NCBI RefSeq assembly: GCF_963259705.1
Contig: NC_081844.1
Span: 49,213,501-49,277,500, forward strand
DNA: 64,000 nt
From: Myotis daubentonii
Lineage: Eukaryota > Chordata > Mammalia > Chiroptera > Vespertilionidae
Direction: 5' to 3'
The position numbers and the translations under genes are program-made. Below the pieces are notes generated by a model. That model ran no database searches and was not told the DNA's origin. It saw only the letters and a program-made list of their open reading frames with translations. Of this stretch, positions 50,889-62,747 are shown piece by piece (positions within the stretch are counted from its first letter, which is position 1; each line of letters opens with the position of its first letter).

Positions 50889-51194
50889 GAAGAGGAAGAA
50901 GAAAAAGGAACTCTTACCATTTGCCACAGCATGGATGGAACTGGAGAGCATTATGCTAAGTGAAGTAAGCCAGTAAGAGAAGGATAAATACCACACGATC
51001 TCACTCATTTGTGGAATATAATGAACAACATAAACCAATGAACAAGGCCTGATCCAGAGACGGAGAGGCATTGATTGGACTGTCGGGCCTTGGAGGGAAG
51101 GTAGGGGAGGGTGGAGGTAAGGGGGAAAGATCAACCAAAGGACTTATATGCAAGCATATAGGCCTAACCAATGGACATGGACAACAGGGGGGTG

Positions 51195-51232
51195 AGGGCA
51201 TGAGCGGGGGGGGGGAGGGGAGGGGGTAACGT
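51195..51232 (+). repeat. G-rich tract in the L1 3' UTR
   Basis: Runs of up to 10 G separated by short A/T spacers on the plus strand; potential G-quadruplex. Equivalent tracts occur in the L1 3' UTR at 39071-39110. Confidence 0.8.
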
Positions 51233-51374
51233 GGGGATAAGGACACATATGTAATATCTTAATCAATAAAATATATTAAAAAATAATGTTCATAAGAATG
51301 ATAAAAAAGGTACTTAATGTTCATGGGGACATAGTGATTGAAAGCATTAAAAAATGCACTATATTAGTCTATAC

Positions 51375-51482
51375 CAATGGTATCACATTGTGGTCCAAAT
51401 GCAAATTCTGAGCTCCAGTCAATACTTAATGAATCAGAAACTCCAGGTGTATGGCCCAAGAATCTGTTTTAACAAACCCAAG
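51375..51482 (+). repeat. MER5A-like hAT remnant
   Basis: caatggtatcacattgtggt, aaatgcaaattctgagctcc, aatgaatcagaaactccagg, gaatctgttttaacaaaccc follow the MER5A order. Termini decayed. Confidence 0.75.
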
Positions 51483-51860
51483 TTTTACTAACATTGGTAA
51501 TTAGTCACAAGAATATAATCCAGTGATGGGGCTTATTTGAAAATATAGAAAAACCCACAAATTTTAAGTACACTAGAGAGGAGCCAAGCTAAAATATTAG
51601 CATGACCTGGCATGCTAAATACAAAAGTGTTTGTTGTAATAATTAGTTATTAAAGAAATAAACGTCAAAATATTTTAACTTCTAAACTGAGTTAAGTGAA
51701 AATTGTGGGGGCAGCAAGGAAGGTGAGATTTAGATTTCTGAGGTAAATTACGATGGGCTATAATATCACTACAGTAAATTCTAATAAAAGCTCAAGAGGT
51801 GAACCTTGATCAGGTTGGATATTGAAACCATATACTATTAAACAACTGTTCTCAATTATG

Positions 51861-52065
51861 AAAAGCTAAGGTGCCTAGGTTAAGAACCTAACTCCAATAT
51901 ATATTAGTTGTGAAAGTGTGAATGAATCATTTGATATTTCTATACTTTAGAGTACTTATTTAATATGATAATATCAAAACCTAACTCATACATTTTCAAA
52001 ATGATTAAACTGTATATGTGAAGAGCTCAAAACAGTTTATGGCACATAGCTAAGCCCCTCCACTC
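51861..52065 (+). repeat. MIR SINE
   Basis: Decayed MIR core, then the tail aaatgattaaactgtatatg and agtttatggcacatagctaa. Its middle (51883-51930) is the source or partner of an inverted copy at 52293-52340. Confidence 0.65.
51883..51930 (+). repeat. Inverted-repeat arm A (48 bp)
   Basis: Reverse complement of 52293-52340 with 3 mismatches in 48. Central part acctaactccaatatatatt. Confidence 0.95.
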
Positions 52066-52292
52066 CAAATGTTAAGTTCTTCTTCTAATATAAACAGAAT
52101 ACTTCACGTAGTAATGAGCACAGTATGAGATCAAATAAAAATATTGATACTCTACTTACAATTGTTTGGGTTAGAAACTAGTGATATCAATTCAGTTTAA
52201 AGACATACTTTTATGATGTTCTGATATTTGAAAAGGTAAAATACAGGCAAAAAAAGTAGGATTTTTGCCTGAAGTATTTTGAGAGTAGAAGT

Positions 52293-52340
52293 ATGACTCA
52301 TTCATACTTTCACAAGTAATATATATTGGAGTTAGGTTCT
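52293..52340 (-). repeat. Inverted-repeat arm B (48 bp), inside a local hairpin
   Basis: Inverted copy of 51883-51930. It is itself bracketed by a perfect 19-bp inverted repeat: aagtattttgagagtagaa at 52272-52290 and its complement at 52337-52355. Confidence 0.95.
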
Positions 52341-52479
52341 ACTCTCAAAATACTTATCTATCCATATTCTGCGCTAAAGATTTGTTCCCATAGTTTATAT
52401 TTTAGAACAATGCATGACTTGCCTGACTCCAAGAAGAAAATGGGGAAGTATATGTAATGTAAACAAATAACAACCAATT

Positions 52480-52695
52480 GTAATTGAATGTTCACCATGT
52501 AACAGATACAAAACTGAGTATTAACACATTTAATACTTGCAAACTATATTATGAGATAACTATTACCTCTTTTTCATGGATGGATAAATTATGACAATTG
52601 GGTATTGAGTAAGTCTCCAAAAGAGGCATAATCAGTGAATATTGGAGCTAAGATATAAAATCAGGCAGTTAAATTCCAGAATCTGCATATTTAAC
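52480..52695 (-). repeat. MIR SINE
   Basis: Antisense MIR: attaacacatttaatacttg, tgagataactattacctctt, ttcatggatggataaattat, aatattggagctaagatata, ttccagaatctgc. Confidence 0.8.
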
Positions 52696-55157
52696 CATGT
52701 GCTGTGATTCAGGCCACTTGAAATAAGGATGTTTACAAAGTAATATTGAGTCATAGCCATAGTAGCACTTCAAATATTGATATAACATTCATGACATCTG
52801 TTCAAATTTAGATTACCATATCATACTGGTGTTGTACAGAATGCCATACACGGGTGAAGATTAAACTTGGCTAACTAATTATTGAAAAAGTGATGTTTCA
52901 TCTTAAAGCACTACTTATACATTTTATTTTTACCACTGAGATAAAATCCCTTTCCCTCCTTCATCCTATTTGTTCCTAATCACTAAGGATCTGAAAAAAG
53001 CAAACAAGAACAACAACAAACAACTATCTTGCTATTTTTAAGTAAATAGTTCAAGATAAGAAGCTTATGCTATAAATTTTGTCTCCAATGATTAATTACA
53101 TTTAAAGGGATACATAGAGTAAATAACACAAAAAAACCACCCAAGCCAGAGAGAAGCACCTCTTACAGAAGACTCCGAGAGGAACATTTCCATGTGACAC
53201 CTCCTTCCTTCTTTATATGTTGAGAACTAGACAACTGCCCCTGTCAGCAGCTTTCCCCACTGGCCTGGCCAATTTTCAGCTTTCAATAGTTACGTCAAAG
53301 GACATTTCAGAGCCTTCAGGGAGACTAAATTTAAATTTTAAAAGAATCTTTAAAAGAGGAAAATCTTCCTGAAGCTGACAGATGGAAATGAATACACAAA
53401 GACCACCTTTTTTTCTCAATTGAGACAGAGCTGCTCCGACTTCTTTACCTCTGAAGTGCTGCTAACTTTTCATTTGGATTTTGTCGAGTACAACTTTGAT
53501 AAATTAGAGCTTCCAAGTGACTGAAATAGTAATTGGAAATCTTAAAAGTTCACTTCTATTAAGGTTCAGTCACTGTTTTAATTCAGAAAGTGTCAGGAAA
53601 AGTTATTAGTTTTAAAAATTTGAGTAATAAATACAACAAAAATGACTATAACAAGTTGTTCCTCAGATAGGATAAAGATCTTCAAAATAAACACATATTT
53701 TATCTAATTCTCATAAGAGCTCACACAATCCCTGATAAAATAACAGAATTAGTGACTATTATGAAATGTATGTTGGTCATAGGTTGAAGTAGTTGGCAAG
53801 TTTATCATAGGCTATGTAACTACATTAATTTTAGCTCTTTAGATAGGAGTGTGGAAATACTGAGAACCATTAGAAAATAATGATAAATGATGGTGGCCAT
53901 GTTTCATTAAGCAGCTGCAGGGGTTGTTATTAGGTGATGAAAAGTGCTACACTTGTCACATTATGGAGAAAAATAAGTAAAGCAGCATTTTAGAAGTCAC
54001 AGGTTTTTTTTTAACTGTTGTAAATATCTTAATGTTTAGATTTTTGTTGTTTGAGCATTTTTTTTGTAGGGGGAAAGTGTTTCTGGGAGGAATACTGTGC
54101 AAACTATATATTTTCTATATGACCTATATTATTACTTCTTCCTAATCTTTTCATGGCTAGTATACAGCATAATTGGAAAACAGGAGGAGTTTAATTTGGG
54201 TTTATGTATTCATTCAATGCACATTTATTTTGGGGAGAAATGAATGGGATATGGCAGTTTCTCAGCCTTATGCTTCCCAGGGGTCTGGGATTTCCTTTAG
54301 AGGGAAATCTCCTTGGAAAAATGTGAGAAAGAATTATTTCTGCACTATCAAGGGTTCCTTCTGTTTTATAACTCGATGCTCCTAATTGGAAAGCAAAATC
54401 CTCTTCTCCTTCCAGACATTCTAGGTCACAGATTTAAAGACTCTTATCTAGCACGTTCAGTTTTAAGTATACTGTAATCAGAATTTTCAATACAACTGAT
54501 ACACTCTTCTGAATTGTAGTTGAATATATCATTTCATTACATGTATCTTACCCAGCTAATACAATATGGATAATAACAATACCAAAAGAAAAGCTTTTTG
54601 AGAAAAATGTCTCTCCATAGCAGGAATTCCATCAAGTTTCTTGAATACACGATGAGCTGTGATTGAAATGGATGAAGGACAGATTAAAACAGAGACTCCT
54701 GTTGTGCCTCTAGTACTAATGTGCTTCCTTCTCCCCAGCAAATAAACTGCAGGATATGGCATTCTTTGAAGATGTCTTTTCCCTTGTTTGCACAGTATTC
54801 AAGGATAGAATCTTACTTTATAATAATCCATGACAGGGGAATAAAGCCATGCAGCCATTGAAAAGTCTTAAGTCTGTGTACTCTTAAATAAATATAGATA
54901 GTGCGTTATTCTTTACATGCAAAAAAAGACTATTCTGGTTAAGCTTTAGTATTTTTTATTAGGAAAATAATGTATTCTCCTTTCACATGTTCTTGAAGAT
55001 GGAGCCACTTCATACCCATACTGCTTCTGTTATGTGGCTAAAATAGGTACACTTTATGGTCATGAGAAGGAAGAAGGTTAACTGTCCCCCATAAGACTTA
55101 GTTCTGGGACATTAATTATAGTCAATTTAAGCATTTCTATAACCAGTCAATGTAAAG

Positions 55158-55189
<32 letters not shown>

Positions 55190-56394
55190 CATATTGATCA
55201 TATTTTCTGAATCTAGCACAGTAAGCACATTTTTTTTCTAACCAGAGGATCCTGGCAAATGATGAAGCAGACAATGTACTCAGGGAAAATGATATGAACT
55301 CTCACTTTGCTCTACCGCAATATCCATTCATCTAGGTAGGTAAAAAGATAAAATAAAACTTTATTGCATGAGCAACTTTATTAAGCCCATATGTTCCATC
55401 CTTTAAATCCCATACATTAATTATCTTTATTATTACATCAATACCTAGAATGATCTGGTGTATTTTAAGTAAAATTTAAAGGATGGCAGGTACTATATCT
55501 CAAAGAATGTCTTCAATTCATGTATTGCCCCTGGAGGAACAAAGGAGACTAAGAATACAAATGCTGCTATTGAAAGAGGAACTCCATTCATATGTGGACT
55601 GAAAGATTAAAAAAAATTGTGTTCCAAAACTAATGACATCATGGAATTATTGAATAGAATGATGCCTCCTGAAATTTACACTTGAAGAAAGCTTACTTGA
55701 ATGTATTTTGAATCAATGGCTTGAAAATAGCATTTGAAACTAAATAATTCACTATCTGTGAAAAGTTATTTTTCTCCTATTATCATGGTAAGAATCTACA
55801 AAGAGAATTAAAGTGTAAGACACATACATTAAACTCTAAGCTTTTCTGATATCCTAGAACCCAGTATATATTACTTACACTTGCTGGTTTACAAATTCAG
55901 TGGAGAATTAATCTGCTCTGTTGAAAATACTGCTCCATGACTTCTGCATAAGGCATTAAAAAAATTGCTTAAACCTTTATTCTATTTCTGTGCATGGTAG
56001 TGCTCAGTGTTTATCACTGACTTCATGATTGATTAACTTGGTAAAATTAATCTTCTAGCATAATAAGCTTCAGAGCATGCCTGAAATCCATCTAGAACGG
56101 CTCCATATAAATAAAACACTGGAATGTAATAGGTTATAACTTCTTGATGAGAGATAATATGCAATCTTATGGTCTTTTAATATCTAGGAGCCTGTAAAAC
56201 ATTGATTATCAAATATTCTGTTACTGACTCTTCACAATAGTCAAATTTCAAAGTTTCGAATTATTAAAAATCACTAATGGTGGTGAATATCACTTTTATT
56301 ATATCAAGTAAGTTTTCATAAACAGACGCCTTTTTATATGTGAAGATATTGATCATTAATTTGTATTAAAATACTAAGAAGATTTTATTAATTT
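52696..56394. other. Mostly unique intron
   Basis: 3.7 kb without recognised exons or young repeats; the longest such stretch in the window. One (GT)n run at 55162-55188. Confidence 0.55.
55162..55188. repeat. (GT)n microsatellite
   Basis: About 13 uninterrupted GT units. Confidence 0.95.
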
Positions 56395-57002
56395 CCAATT
56401 GCTGCCCTAAAAGTTATTACTAATTTTGTGGTTTGAAACAACTCAAATTTATTATTTCACAGTTTCTCCAAGGCGAATGACTGGTTAGAGTGCAGTTCAG
56501 CTGGTTTTCTTTTCTTTTTTTTTCTTTTTCAGCTGAGTTTTCTGCTTTGAATTACTCAAGGCTTAAATCGGGTGTCAGCTAGGTTTCCTTCCTTATTAGA
56601 GGTTAGAGATAACGTCTGCTTCCAAGCTCATGCACTCTGTTGGCCAAAGTAAGTCATTAAAATTGTAGGACTGAAGTTTCCTTGCTGTTTCGGTTAGCAC
56701 ATGGGGCCTCCTATATGTCAGCACAAGCAATGGCACGTTAAATTCTTATCCTTCAACTCTCTCTGATGCTCCCTTCTGTTGCATCTCTCTGACTTCAGCA
56801 GAAATAAGCTCTGTACTTTTTAGGACTCCTGTAGTTAAACCTGCCTAGAAAATGCAGGGCGATCCCTTTGCTTTTAGGTCTCTCACCACAACTATATGTG
56901 CAATGTTCCTTTTGCGGTGTAAGATGATATATTTTCTTAACAGGTTTCAGGGATAGGGAAGTGGATATATTTGGGGGTAAAGGACAGCTTCTGTCTACCA
57001 CA
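56395..57002 (-). repeat. Old MaLR (MLT1-type) LTR, antisense
   Basis: Antisense LTR wording: aattgctgccctaaaagtta, gtggtttgaaacaactcaaa, tttattatttcacagtttct, later ggactcctgtagttaaacct and gcttctgtctaccacag at the end. Diverged, no internal genes. Confidence 0.7.
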
Positions 57003-57550
57003 GAATTTTTTAAAGTGATTTCAAATTTAATTATTTTCACTATTAAATTATTTCAATTCCACTTTATTACCCAGCTCTAATTACTCATTGCTGTTTTTTA
57101 AAAGAATTATATGCCAAAATATACTTGAGAAATCCTTCACATAACTAAAATTTTCTGTACAACAAGTTTTCTTCAAAGTAAAAACCAACTATCATACTTT
57201 CCCTATTTATACTATAATTCTTTAAAATATGGGTGTATTTTTATCATCTTTTAAATAAAAATGAATGGATATTTAATAAGGATTTCTGCAGCAGATGGCT
57301 GGAGAGTTTTGAGGAGGTATGCTTAATATAAATTTCAAAGATTGAATTTAGTTTCTTAATAGAGATAAAGGTTAATTGTTCATGTGGTTAAATATCAGTT
57401 GAGACAGAAAAATGTAGTCAATTTTGAGATAAACTCATAACACATTAAAAAAATTCTGGACATCTAAATATGGAAAACCTAAAATCCGTGGACCCTGAGG
57501 TCAAAGGAAGGTTTCAGAGGCCATTCCTATCCCTTATAGTATATTGATAT
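57003..57550. other. Intronic sequence without recognised features
   Basis: AT-rich intron. Confidence 0.55.
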
Positions 57551-57720
57551 TATCATGTGAACAGCACTGTGGTAGCACTTTATGTACATTAACTCATTTT
57601 AATGCTAAAAAATCCTACAAGGTACATGCAATTATTAAATATATATTTTATAGATAAGAAACTAAGTCAAAGAGAGGTATTCAAGTTATACATGAAATAT
57701 TAGAAGTGCTTGAATAAACA
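57551..57720 (-). repeat. MIR SINE
   Basis: Antisense MIR: ggtagcactttatgtacatt, aactcattttaatgctaaaa, tatattttatagataagaaa, ctaagtcaaagagaggtatt. Confidence 0.8.
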
Positions 57721-58537
57721 ATCAACATGAAGTTCTGTAAAATGTTTCTGTGAAGTACATTTGTGTCTGTGTCCATTTCTTCCACTTGCATACACCACTG
57801 TGGGGCATTTAATCTATGAAGAATCAAAGAAGGATCAAGAGTAATTGCAGGGAAAAGTAGAATGTGTCAATTCAAGTGAGGAAGGCTTGAAAAAGAAAAG
57901 TGTCTGACAGTGAAGGACAGATATTATCAGTCTAAGTAAGAAAAAGACCGATACAGCTGTCAGACATAGTAAGAAGCAAATCACTGATGACCATAAAAAT
58001 GCCTGGAATGGTGGGAGGAAGGCCAAATTTCAGTTGGTTAGAATCTGAGTCGATTAGAGGTAGTAGAAACAGTTCAGTATGGCTATAAAAGGATAAAGAA
58101 AGTTGGGAGTCAAGAGAGATGGGTTTAAGGGAAATCGCGTATGTACTTTATATACCATAGATTTTATGCACATACACACATATACACCATTGGTATGTTT
58201 AATTGTTAATATTAAGAGGAGAAGAAGAAATTAAAATTAAGAAGTTAGAGGAATATATTCTATTTTAATAGGAGGTAAACAGAGGTAATGGATCTGGATA
58301 CAGACTAATTATTTGCCTTAAAAGCATAAAATTGATGATGACATTTTTCACACTAAATGATGAATCAAGGTCATTCCCAAGAGTGTCTGAAGAAAAAGAA
58401 GACCATTTGAAATAGCTACTACAAAGTGTGGAGATATAGATGACTTAGAAAATGCAGAAGCATGGCTGAGCAGAATTCATATTCAAGTTGTGGTTGAATC
58501 TGCAATGGTGTTATTTTGCAAAACTTGTAATACTGTA
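57721..58537. other. Intronic sequence without recognised features
   Basis: Unique-looking intron. Confidence 0.55.
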
Positions 58538-58997
58538 CAGGCTGGGGTCAGAAAACATTTTCAATAAATGTCAGATAATAAATTAGGATTGTGGACCATA
58601 GATCTCTGTAGCAACCACTCAATTATTGTTTTAACCTGAAAGCACCCATAGAAAATACATAAATAAATGGGAATGGTTGTATTCCAATAAAACTTTATTT
58701 GCAAAAATAGGTGTTAGACTGGGTTTAGCCTGTAACAATGATGGTGAACCTATGACACGCATGTCAGAGGTGACACGTGAACTCATTTTTTTTGGTTGAT
58801 TTTTCTTTGTTAAATGGCATTTAAATATATAAAATAAATATCAAAAATATAAGTCTTTGTTTTACTATGGTTGTAAATATCAAAAAATTTCTATATGTGA
58901 CACGGCACCAGAATTAAGTTAGGGTTTTTCAAAATGCTGAAACGCCAAGCTCAAAAGGTTCGCCATCACTAGCCTATAAGCTATAGTTTACCCACTG
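58538..58997 (+). repeat. Old Charlie-like hAT, split by a younger hAT
   Basis: caggctggggtcagaaaaca at the left, internal taaatgggaatggttgtatt and ccaataaaactttatttgca, and the right end tatagtttacccactg. The right part is displaced by the element at 58736-58971. Confidence 0.7.
58728..58979 (+). mobile_element. hAT transposon (236 bp) nested in the older hAT
   Basis: The element is 58736-58971. Left end CAATGATGGTGAACC and right end GGTTCGCCATCACTA form inverted repeats. Target duplications gcctgtaa (58728-58735) and gcctataa (58972-58979), 7/8. The AT-rich interior includes ttaaatggcatttaaatata and gtgacacggcaccagaatta. A different family from the CAGGGGTGGGC elements. Non-autonomous. Confidence 0.9.
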
Positions 58998-59209
58998 TTT
59001 CTCTGCAGAAATGCATATCCAATTGGTTATAGTCAATGAAGCAGAAACATGTAGTGCCCCTGAGTAGAGACTGCCAATCAGAAGACAGGATGTGCAATAA
59101 GATATGAAGGTTGAGAATATAGGCAAAAGTCTTTGAAGTGTTGGCCTTTGTTGGGTAGACTATACTGGAAATGAGTGCTAGTTACAAAACTACAGTAAGT
59201 ATTGTCTTT

Positions 59210-59320
59210 CTCACTGAGACTTTAAGTAACATACCCAAGGTCATATTGGTAGTATGAATGGTCAGATTGCTAGAATTAGAAGTCAAAATCTATTTCTGCC
59301 TATCTTTACAGCCTAGATTT
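59210..59320 (-). repeat. Probable MIR SINE fragment
   Basis: ctttaagtaacatacccaag, gtcatattggtagtatgaat, attgctagaattagaagtca follow the antisense MIR order. Confidence 0.6.
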
Positions 59321-59554
59321 GTAGGGAATGAAAGCATTTTACCATAACAACTACCAGATTAATGTTTCTGGTCAGGAATAGCAACTAATATAAAATCCTT
59401 AACAACTAAATGATACTTAGATATTGCAGCTTTAACAAAAACATATAATAATTGAGATCATGTGACATATAATTATACCTAAGCACCCAATAATATAACA
59501 AAAGCAGTCACAACAAAAAGCTACCACCAAGAGTAGCTGTCATTTGAAGGCAGG

Positions 59555-59740
59555 AAGCACTCCCTGTGTGATTGTGTCAACCCTGTCCTAAACACTTTAC
59601 ATGAATTTTCTCCTCTAATCTTCAAAAATCTCTAAGACCTATTTTTACTATCCCTCACCGTTTTTAGAGATAGGTATCACAAAGTGGCTAAATTGAGAAG
59701 AAATGAGTAATGTGGGCAGTGTCTTACAGAACAGCTTTTT
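59555..59740 (-). repeat. MIR SINE
   Basis: Antisense MIR: tgtcctaaacactttacatg, ttctcctctaatcttcaaaa, accgtttttagagataggta, tcacaaagtggctaa. Confidence 0.75.
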
Positions 59741-60814
59741 GATGAACAGTGAGCAAGATGATTCAAAGAAAGAACAACCAGAATGCCCACAGCAGGACTG
59801 AACAAGTACAATTTCACTGAAGTCAAAGCAGAAGAGGGTTAAAATATATAAACCATATAAATGTCTTGCAGGATAGTAAAATTATAATATTTTTATAATA
59901 AGATTTAAAAAATGTTTTTCTTTCATGCAGATGACAACCACTTGAATTATTAAGTGACTTACACATTAACTCTGCTGAGAAGGGAATGAATTTTGCATAG
60001 TGTACAAATAATCTGAAAGCATAGAGTTAAAATCATAAATAAAATGTTAACCCCAAATTCTATTTGATGTTCAAATCAAGACAGGGCTTGAAAAAAATGT
60101 CATTAATCATGGCTAATCTATGAAACAACTGAAAACACAACACAATACTGAGATGTCATTATTCTGTTGTAAATCAACAAATTTCATACATAACTCAACT
60201 AAATATCAAATATTACACATTATGTGCCTTAGCATCAAATATTTGTATTAGGTATTAAATATAAACTTAGAATTTATCTAAAATAACAAATATTTCCAAT
60301 CTCATTTCTGCACCACTAAATACAAGCCAAATATTCTGAGCATCACTACTTCTGAAACTACTTTTACTACTACCTTATGAGTATTTTTCACTAGGGAGTT
60401 AAGTGTTGAAGTGATACTTGACAATGAAATGTTTGAATAAGATATAAATATTAATAAGAAATATTTCTTTACAAGACTCCTAGAATCTCTGTTTTTATAT
60501 TATACTACATAAAATGGCAATGTTGCTGAAAATTCAATAGCTGGTATAGAGATTTGATCCCAAACTGTGTTTTAGGCAACATTAGTTCTATAAAATATTT
60601 CATTTAAAAGAAAAACAATTTGTGATACAAATATATTTAGGAAATACTGAAGTAAAAATCCTTAAAGATATTTTTAGACCTTTTATAAAAGCACTGTGAA
60701 TTTTCAAGCAAGGGTTCCATACATCCAGCTTTCTCCAATTTCTTTGATCACAGAGTCAGTATACAAGTACCCTGGAGGAGTGGCCAAGAGCTGAACTCTG
60801 GGAAAATATTAATG
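59741..60814. other. Intronic sequence without recognised features
   Basis: AT-rich unique-looking intron. Confidence 0.55.
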
Positions 60815-61030
60815 TAACAAACCCAGCTTTGTTGAGTGATGATTTTGTGCAAATTGCTTGACATCTTGTGTTTTATGTTTCCCATCTAAAATGAAGAAAA
60901 ACCCCACAAAAATAAGACAAACAAAACTATTGCATGAGGTTCTAATGAAGACTAAAAATAAATATTTTGAGGATTTAAAGTAGTATCTGGTCCATAGAAA
61001 TGCCCCATTGATACTTGGTTGTCATTGCAA
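60815..61030 (+). repeat. MIR SINE
   Basis: Sense MIR: gtgcaaattgcttgacatct, ttcccatctaaaatgaagaa, gtagtatctggtccatagaa, gccccattgatacttggttg. Confidence 0.65.
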
Positions 61031-61039
61031 CATGCTGTG

Positions 61040-61042
<3 letters not shown>

Positions 61043-61088
<46 letters not shown>
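61043..61088. repeat. (GT)n microsatellite
   Basis: About 22 GT units, directly before an LTR. Confidence 0.95.
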
Positions 61089-61090
<2 letters not shown>

Positions 61091-61447
61091 TCCTCCCTTA
61101 AATTCATATGTTGAAGACTAATTCCCAATGTGATAGCATTTGGAGGTGGGGTCTTTGGGAGCTAATTAGGTCATGAGATTGGTGGAGCCCCTGTGAATGG
61201 GATGAGTCCCCTTACAAAAAGGGAAAGACAAAGAGACGTGAGGTCTCTCCCACTCTCTCTTCTCTATCTTGTGAGGCTACAGCAAGAAGGTGGCTCTCTG
61301 CAAAACAGAATGCGGGCCTTCAGCAACACTGAATCTGTTGGCCTCTGGATCTTGGAAGTCCTAGGCTCAGAACTGTGAGAAATGTTTGTTGTTCAAAAAA
61401 CCCAGTCCATGATATTTTTGTTATAGCAGCTCAAACTAAGTAAGACA
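61089..61447 (+). repeat. MaLR (MST/MLT1-type) LTR
   Basis: Sense LTR: aaattcatatgttgaagact, aattcccaatgtgatagcat, ttggaggtggggtctttggg, ggtcatgagattggtggagc, gatcttggaagtcctaggct, agaactgtgagaaatgtttg, tttgttatagcagctcaaac. Confidence 0.9.
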
Positions 61448-61597
61448 TTATGGTTCCTCAGAGCATCTCTGAGGAGCACTGTACTAAAGAGAAATTCTGT
61501 TTTAGCACATTTCATCACTATTCTGTTCCACATTTTCAATAATATTAGCCCAGCTTTTGTTATTCTTTGTGCTACTTAAGATGATAATTCAGTAGTT

Positions 61598-61621
61598 TTT
61601 GTTTGTTTGTTTGTTTGTTTT
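61598..61621. repeat. (GTTT)n microsatellite
   Basis: Five to six GTTT units. A similar run is at 13775-13797. Confidence 0.9.
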
Positions 61622-62747
61622 TCAAGTGAGCATAGATGTAAATCTTTAGGAATAAGAGACCAATTTTATTCAAGATACCACATCTCACCAAAAACGATTT
61701 TGTCTTAGAAGTAGTAACTTTTGTCTTAGAAGCAGTAACCAGTAATAACTTCCTTCTCAGGTCAGTGATACTATTTGGTGAGTCATGGACCCTACCAGGT
61801 CTTTCAACAGGATTAGGAGAATGGGGATATGAGACTACAGAGATTCTTTAGAATTGTATAAGACTTCTCTAAAGCCACATTTAATAAATATATTAAAGGG
61901 TGAATAATTAAAAGATTCACATTTAAAAAAGTGTTATTAAAGGCAGCACGTTGCAGTGCAAAGAGAATGTAAACTCAGTTTGGGGAAGAGAAAGTGAAAA
62001 GTTTGGGGAAGAGAAAGTCAAATGGGTAAAGACATAAATAGGTACAAAGATAAGTGGAGAAAGAAGGGAAATAGAGAGGGGAGATAAAGAAGAGTAAGGA
62101 CCATAAAATTAAAGAGAGAATTGGCATGCACATAAGGTATCAGTGCATTTGCTGCTCCATGAAAGTCTGATTAAATAATTAATCCTTAAACCTAGGGTCT
62201 CTAATCAAGTCAGTTGAAATGTTTCAAACCTCAAAAACCATTGTATACTTACATTAAATGCATTTGTACATGATCTGCTGACAAAACATATATAGCAGGT
62301 GAGCCAATTACATATTTATATTTTATCCATTTTATTAGATAGAACTTTATTAATTCTCTAAGATACAATAATATTTTCTTATACTATGGAATGTTTCACA
62401 GCAAAAGGAAGGCATAGCCCTGACTGCTGTGGGTTCATAACATTTACCTTGATTCAACTAGTATCCATCCCAGCACATATAACAACTATACAGACCTAGG
62501 ATAAGGGAGCACTGTCTTACATTTTATTTTGTAAATGTAATGTCTACTTAATCATGGCTATCATACAATAAGTAAATTCAGACAGCATTTTAAAATTATG
62601 TCTAATACTGAATGGTAGTTTTTTAAATGTTTTAAGTAATAGAAAATAAGTCAAATGAAAGTCTCTCCACCTCCACCAAAAACTTAGAAATAAAGGAGGG
62701 AAATGGTATCTTAAAAGCAGACACACATAGTAGCATCTTCCCATTAT
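61622..62747. other. Intronic sequence without recognised features
   Basis: Unique-looking intron with a locally duplicated gtttggggaagagaaagt at 61978-61995 and 62001-62018. Confidence 0.55.

Larger units (their letters stand above)
48896..51290 (+). mobile_element. L1 with 5' UTR and ORF1 but almost no ORF2
   Basis: Begins with an L1-type 5' UTR (ggagaaaccaagatggtggc at its start, containing a YY1-like aagatgg site, then about 1.2 kb). ORF1 follows (separate entry). After the ORF1 stop at 50888 the sequence jumps, after a short GA/A-rich spacer, to the last part of ORF2 (cttaccatttgccacagcat) and a 3' UTR with G-runs. It ends in aatcaataaaatatattaaa. Total is about 2.4 kb against 6-7 kb for a complete L1, so most of ORF2 (endonuclease and reverse transcriptase) is missing. 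The start and end look genuine. A possible target repeat (aaaaataat-gtt) is not convincing. Confidence 0.88.
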
